Source of the DNA: Gemmiger formicilis
GTDB taxonomy: Bacteria; Bacillota; Clostridia; Oscillospirales; Ruminococcaceae
DNA length: 64,000 bases
Assembly (NCBI RefSeq): GCF_900167555.1
Contig: NZ_FUYF01000002.1
Location: forward strand, 124,001 to 188,000
Direction: 5' to 3'
Shown here piece by piece: positions 61,300 to 64,000 of the stretch; the stretch's first letter is position 1, and the number at the start of each line of letters is the position of its first letter. Made by a program: the position numbers and the translations under genes. The notes under the pieces were generated by a model. That model saw only the letters and a program-made list of their open reading frames with translations, was not told where the DNA came from and made no database searches.

Positions 61300-61319
61300 G
61301 GAAAACAGGATGTAAAATT

Positions 61320-62213
61320 TTATTCGGTCACTTCGCCGGAAATCTCCTTGATCGCGGACACGGTTGCGGCGAGATTCTGCATGTCGCTGGGCACGATCAG
61401 CTTGGTGGCCTTGCCGTCAGCGACCTTCTCCATGGCCTCCATGCTGCGCAGGGCCAGGTAGTTGTGGTTGGGGTTCGCCTCGTTGATCATGCGGATGGCA
61501 TCGGCCTGTGCCTTCTGGACGGTCAGCAGGGCTTCGGCTTCGCCCTCGGCCTCGCGGATGCGTTGCTGCTTCACGGCCTCGGCGCGCAGGATGGCGGACT
61601 CCTTTTCGCCCTCGGCGCGGGTGATGGCGGCCTGCTTTTCGCCCTCGGCCAGCAGGATGGAGGCGCGCTTCTCGCGGTCCGCCTTCATCTGCTTCTCCAT
61701 GGCCTGACGAATTTCTACCGGCGGCTCGATGTTTTTCAGCTCGACGCGGTTGACCTTGATGCCCCAGCGGTCCGTGGCCTCGTCAAGGCTGGCGGTGATC
61801 TTTGTGTTGATGAGGTCGCGGCTCGTCAGCGTCTCGTCCAGCGTCATCGAGCCGATGATGTCACGCAGCGTCGTGGCGGACAGGTTCTCGATGGCCTGGA
61901 TCGGGCGGTTCACGCCGTAGGCGTACATCTTGGCGTCAAACACCTGAAAGAAAACGACGGTGTCGATCATCATCGTGACGTTGTCGCGGGTGATGACGGG
62001 CTGCGGCGGGAAGTCGGCGGCCTCCTCCTTCAGCGAGACCTTGCGGGAGATGCGCTCGACAAACGGTGTGCGGATGTGCAGGCCCGCGCCCCAGGTATCC
62101 TTGTAGACGCCGAGCCACTCGGTGACATAGGCGTTGGACTGCGGCACAATAACGATGCAGCGCACCAAAACCACCAGAATAATGATGAGCAGGATGGCAA
62201 AGACTAACAGCAT
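61320..62213 (-). CDS. SPFH/band 7 (stomatin-like, QmcA/YbbK type) membrane protein
   Basis: 297 residues. There is an N-terminal membrane helix (2-22), the SPFH domain (about 25-185; VPQSNAYVTEWLGVYKDTWGAGLH, then IIGSMTLDETLTSRDLIN), then a long Ala/Glu-rich coiled coil (AEGEKQAAITRAEGEKESAILRAEA). Such proteins form membrane microdomains and are paired with NfeD, encoded 28 bases upstream. GGAGG lies 8 bases before the ATG. Confidence 0.93.
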   Translation of the reverse strand: MLLVFAILLIIILVVLVRCIVIVPQSNAYVTEWLGVYKDTWGAGLHIRTPFVERISRKVSLKEEAADFPPQPVITRDNVTMMIDTVVFFQVFDAKMYAYGVNRPIQAIENLSATTLRDIIGSMTLDETLTSRDLINTKITASLDEATDRWGIKVNRVELKNIEPPVEIRQAMEKQMKADREKRASILLAEGEKQAAITRAEGEKESAILRAEAVKQQRIREAEGEAEALLTVQKAQADAIRMINEANPNHNYLALRSMEAMEKVADGKATKLIVPSDMQNLAATVSAIKEISGEVTE

Positions 62214-62241
62214 TTGGGGGTCCTCCTTTTTCCTTTGTGAT

Positions 62242-62691
62242 TTAAACCGCAGCCGCGTCAGCGGTCACGGGAGCGACAATAAGGATCGCACCGTCCACGG
62301 CCACGACCTTGCAGCGGGTGCCCTGCGGGAGTGTGACCTCGGCGCGGGCCTGCCAGTCCAGGCCGTCCACGCGGACCCGGCCCGGAAGGCCGGGCTCAAT
62401 GTCCACAAGCACAACGCCCTGCTTGCCGATGGTCAGCGGCGAGCCGTTCGTGACAGGGGCACGGTGCGCACCGCGCCGACTGATGAGCCGGGGCAGCATC
62501 AGACCGAGCGTAATGGCCGATACAACGGCAAAAACAAGCATCTGCCAGCCAAAGCCGACATTAAAAAAGCTGACCAGCATGGCCGCGGCAGCGCCCACCG
62601 CAAACCAAACCGAGACAAGCGCCGTTGTGGCGGCCTCGACCATGATGAACGCCACGACGGCAACCAGCCATAAAATCGTATCAAACCACAT
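62242..62691 (-). CDS. NfeD family membrane protein
   Basis: 149 residues. Two to three N-terminal helices (about 5-75) are followed by a small OB-fold domain (QGVVLVDIEPGLPGRVRVDGLDWQARAE) typical of short NfeD proteins. It lacks the ClpP-like protease domain of long forms. It works with the stomatin-like protein of the same operon in membrane organisation or quality control (known for the pair; inferred here). AAAGGAG precedes the ATG. Confidence 0.92.
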   Translation of the reverse strand: MWFDTILWLVAVVAFIMVEAATTALVSVWFAVGAAAAMLVSFFNVGFGWQMLVFAVVSAITLGLMLPRLISRRGAHRAPVTNGSPLTIGKQGVVLVDIEPGLPGRVRVDGLDWQARAEVTLPQGTRCKVVAVDGAILIVAPVTADAAAV

Positions 62692-62730
62692 GGAAATCTC
62701 CTTTCAGGGATAGAAAGCGGCTTTGTGACC

Positions 62731-62759
62731 ACTTTAACATTATGACGGTATTCTGTCAA
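62731..62759 (-). promoter_or_regulatory. Promoter of the NfeD-stomatin operon
   Basis: A consensus TTGACA (62754-62759) and TAAAGT (62731-62736) on the minus strand, 17 apart. Confidence 0.6.
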
Positions 62760-62828
62760 GATTGCCGAAGAAATTTTACAAAACTGCAGGAAAAGTGCAA
62801 AGGACTGCAGCCCCCTTTCGAGCGGCTT

Positions 62829-62983
62829 TGCAGGGAGGGGTCTTGCCCCCTTCGCGGCGGGGTGAGGGCACCCCGCCCTACAGTTTGCTTGTAAGGGGGG
62901 ATGTAGGGCGGCATGCCCTCATGCCGCCGGGATGTGTGCGGCTGCAGCAAAGTGCCCGGGGCGTCGGGGACGCCGCCCCCTAC
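62829..62983. repeat. Four GTAG-type hairpins
   Basis: GGGGTCTTGCCCCC form (62829-62855), inverted GGGGTGAGGGCACCCC core (to 62881), GGCATGCCCTCATGCC core (62903-62929) and inverted GCGTCGGGGACGC core (to 62983). They fill most of the 479-base gap before the permease gene. Confidence 0.8.
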
Positions 62984-63077
62984 AGCACCGACGCGCCCGG
63001 CAGGCGGGAGCTGACGAAGATTTTTACGAAAAACATCGGTTTTCCGTAAATTATTGTAATTTCCAATCATACGGCTC

Positions 63078-63105
63078 TTTACCTTTTGGAAAAAAGTGGT
63101 ATAAC
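63078..63105 (+). promoter_or_regulatory. Promoter of the AI-2E family permease gene
   Basis: TTTACC (63078-63083) and TATAAC (63100-63105), 16 apart, with an extended TGG. Confidence 0.6.
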
Positions 63106-63170
63106 AGAAGCAGGTAAAGTGAACAAAGTATGCGCTGTAAACAGTGTACCACAAAACAGGAGGAGCGACA

Positions 63171-64000
63171 ATGAAAAACTGTTTTGACCGCACACCCCAC
63201 ACGATGAAGGACTGGCTGTTGCTGGCGGCGGGCGTCGCGGCGGTGTTTGCCGCGGCAGACTGGCTGCCGGGCGTGCTGCGCGGGGCCGGGGCGTTTCTCG
63301 GGCTGCTGGCACCGTTTGGCTGGGGGCTGCTGCTGGCCTATGTACTGGACATACCCACGCGCTTTTTTGCGAAAAAGCTCTTTGGCGGCAGGCGCGGCGG
63401 GGCGATGGCCGTCAGCTATGCGCTGTTTTTCGGTGCGCTGGCGCTGCTGGCGGCGCTCGTCGTCCCGCAGCTCGTGCAGAGCGTGACGACCTTTGCCGGG
63501 CGGCTCGGCGCGTATGAGGAGACCATCCGCGGCCTGCTGGTCTGGGTGCAAAATACGTTCGGCATCGATACGGCCACGGCGGAACAGCTTGTGCAGATGG
63601 TGGGCACGGCACTGCAAAATTGGTTCGGCGGTTTGTCTCACAGTGCGGCGCGTGCGGCGGCGGATTTCGTCTCCGGCGCGGCGGGGGCTGCGGGCAACGC
63701 CGTGGTGGCACTGGCCGCCAGCATCTACCTGCTCTCCGGCAAGGAGGCGCTGCTCCGCGCGGCCCGGGCGTGTCTGCACGCGGCGCTGCCGCCGCGTGCC
63801 GCGGGCAGTGTGTTGGAAATCTGCCGTCTTGCCAACAAAATTTTCAGCGGCTACATCGGCGGGCAGCTGGTGGACGCCCTGCTCGTGGGCGGGGAAACAT
63901 TTGTGCTGATGTCGATCTTCGGGCTGGAATACGCGCCGCTGCTGGCCGTGCTGGTCGGCGTGACAAACATTGTCCCGGTGCTGGGGCCGTTCCTCGGTGC
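63171..64000 (+). CDS. AI-2E family transporter (PerM/YtvI-like), partial at the right edge
   Basis: The first 276 residues are present and the frame is still open at the window edge. Membrane helices lie near 15-60, 75-100, 165-185 and from 230 on. The long soluble segment between helices and the late motif LVGVTNIVPVLGPFLGA match the AI-2E/PerM permease family, which includes Bacillus YtvI-like proteins. Few members have proven substrates; some act as Na+(Li+)/H+ antiporters. GGAGGAG lies 6 bases before the ATG. Confidence 0.88.
   Translation, partial: MKNCFDRTPHTMKDWLLLAAGVAAVFAAADWLPGVLRGAGAFLGLLAPFGWGLLLAYVLDIPTRFFAKKLFGGRRGGAMAVSYALFFGALALLAALVVPQLVQSVTTFAGRLGAYEETIRGLLVWVQNTFGIDTATAEQLVQMVGTALQNWFGGLSHSAARAAADFVSGAAGAAGNAVVALAASIYLLSGKEALLRAARACLHAALPPRAAGSVLEICRLANKIFSGYIGGQLVDALLVGGETFVLMSIFGLEYAPLLAVLVGVTNIVPVLGPFLG

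Noticed and set aside
1761-62983. Hairpin clusters as a possible CRISPR array
   Set aside because: The repeats are single or paired, vary in core, are scattered through all intergenic regions, and lack regular spacers or cas genes.
1-64000. tRNA or rRNA genes and insertion sequences
   Set aside because: No cloverleaf with a GGTTCGAATCC-like arm, no rRNA-like stretch and no transposase frame was seen in the intergenic regions, which are fully occupied by the listed repeats and signals.

Overview
The window looks like chromosome of a GC-rich gut Firmicute of the Oscillospiraceae/Ruminococcaceae type (Faecalibacterium, Gemmiger or Subdoligranulum-like). This is inferred from strong GGAGG ribosome sites, SigA-type promoters (often with an extended TGn -10), an hrcA-grpE-dnaK-dnaJ operon under a CIRCE element, SpoVT- and SpoIID-like proteins, and intergenic DNA packed with palindromic repeats. 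I found no rRNA, tRNA, CRISPR array or intact transposase gene.

Layout. 1-5.8 kb: rodA, a DUF378 protein, a low-GC pair (lipoprotein and MATE pump) and the UPF0237/UPF0210 pair. 6-10 kb: a minus-strand set encoding a leucine-rich-repeat protein, a VWA/DUF2201 protein and a MoxR-type AAA+ ATPase. 10-15 kb: a second MATE pump, glnS and a membrane-anchored SGNH hydrolase. 15-23.5 kb (plus strand): an XpaC-like membrane protein, a polysaccharide ABC exporter (permease and ATPase) and three large polytopic membrane proteins that may be GT-C-type glycosyltransferases. 23.6-33.1 kb (minus strand, convergent with the previous set): a nonulosonic (sialic/legionaminic) acid operon of aminotransferase, CBS-nucleotidyltransferase, NeuB, NeuC, two Gfo/Idh oxidoreductases and CMP-sugar synthetase, ending in a split ThrE exporter. 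The two sets together suggest a surface-glycan locus. 33-36.4 kb: proC-proB-proA. 36.6-39 kb: a GH25 lysozyme and a possible 58-residue gene. 39-48 kb: an aldo/keto reductase, then cysteine desulfurase-thiI-cinA and a very large SpoIID-like protein. 48-54.8 kb: Nudix hydrolase, SpoVT-like regulator and the heat-shock operon. 55-63 kb: two paralogous lipoproteins, an FAD protein, DUF308, a cytidylate-kinase-like protein and NfeD with a stomatin-like protein. The window ends inside an AI-2E-family permease.

Most notable observations. (1) About 60 small hairpins, counted by eye, each begin with the tetranucleotide GTAG and have about ten different cores. They often form inverted pairs, which is the architecture of REP/BIME elements mobilised by RAYT transposases. 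(2) A 235-bp multi-hairpin repeat occurs in two copies whose differences preserve base pairing. (3) The SpoIID-like protein carries an N-terminal domain that looks like a decayed copy of the CinA encoded just upstream. (4) The LRR-VWA-MoxR operon has a VWA partner whose HExxH-like site reads HSLFH. (5) The nonulosonate operon lacks a visible dehydratase and acetyltransferase.
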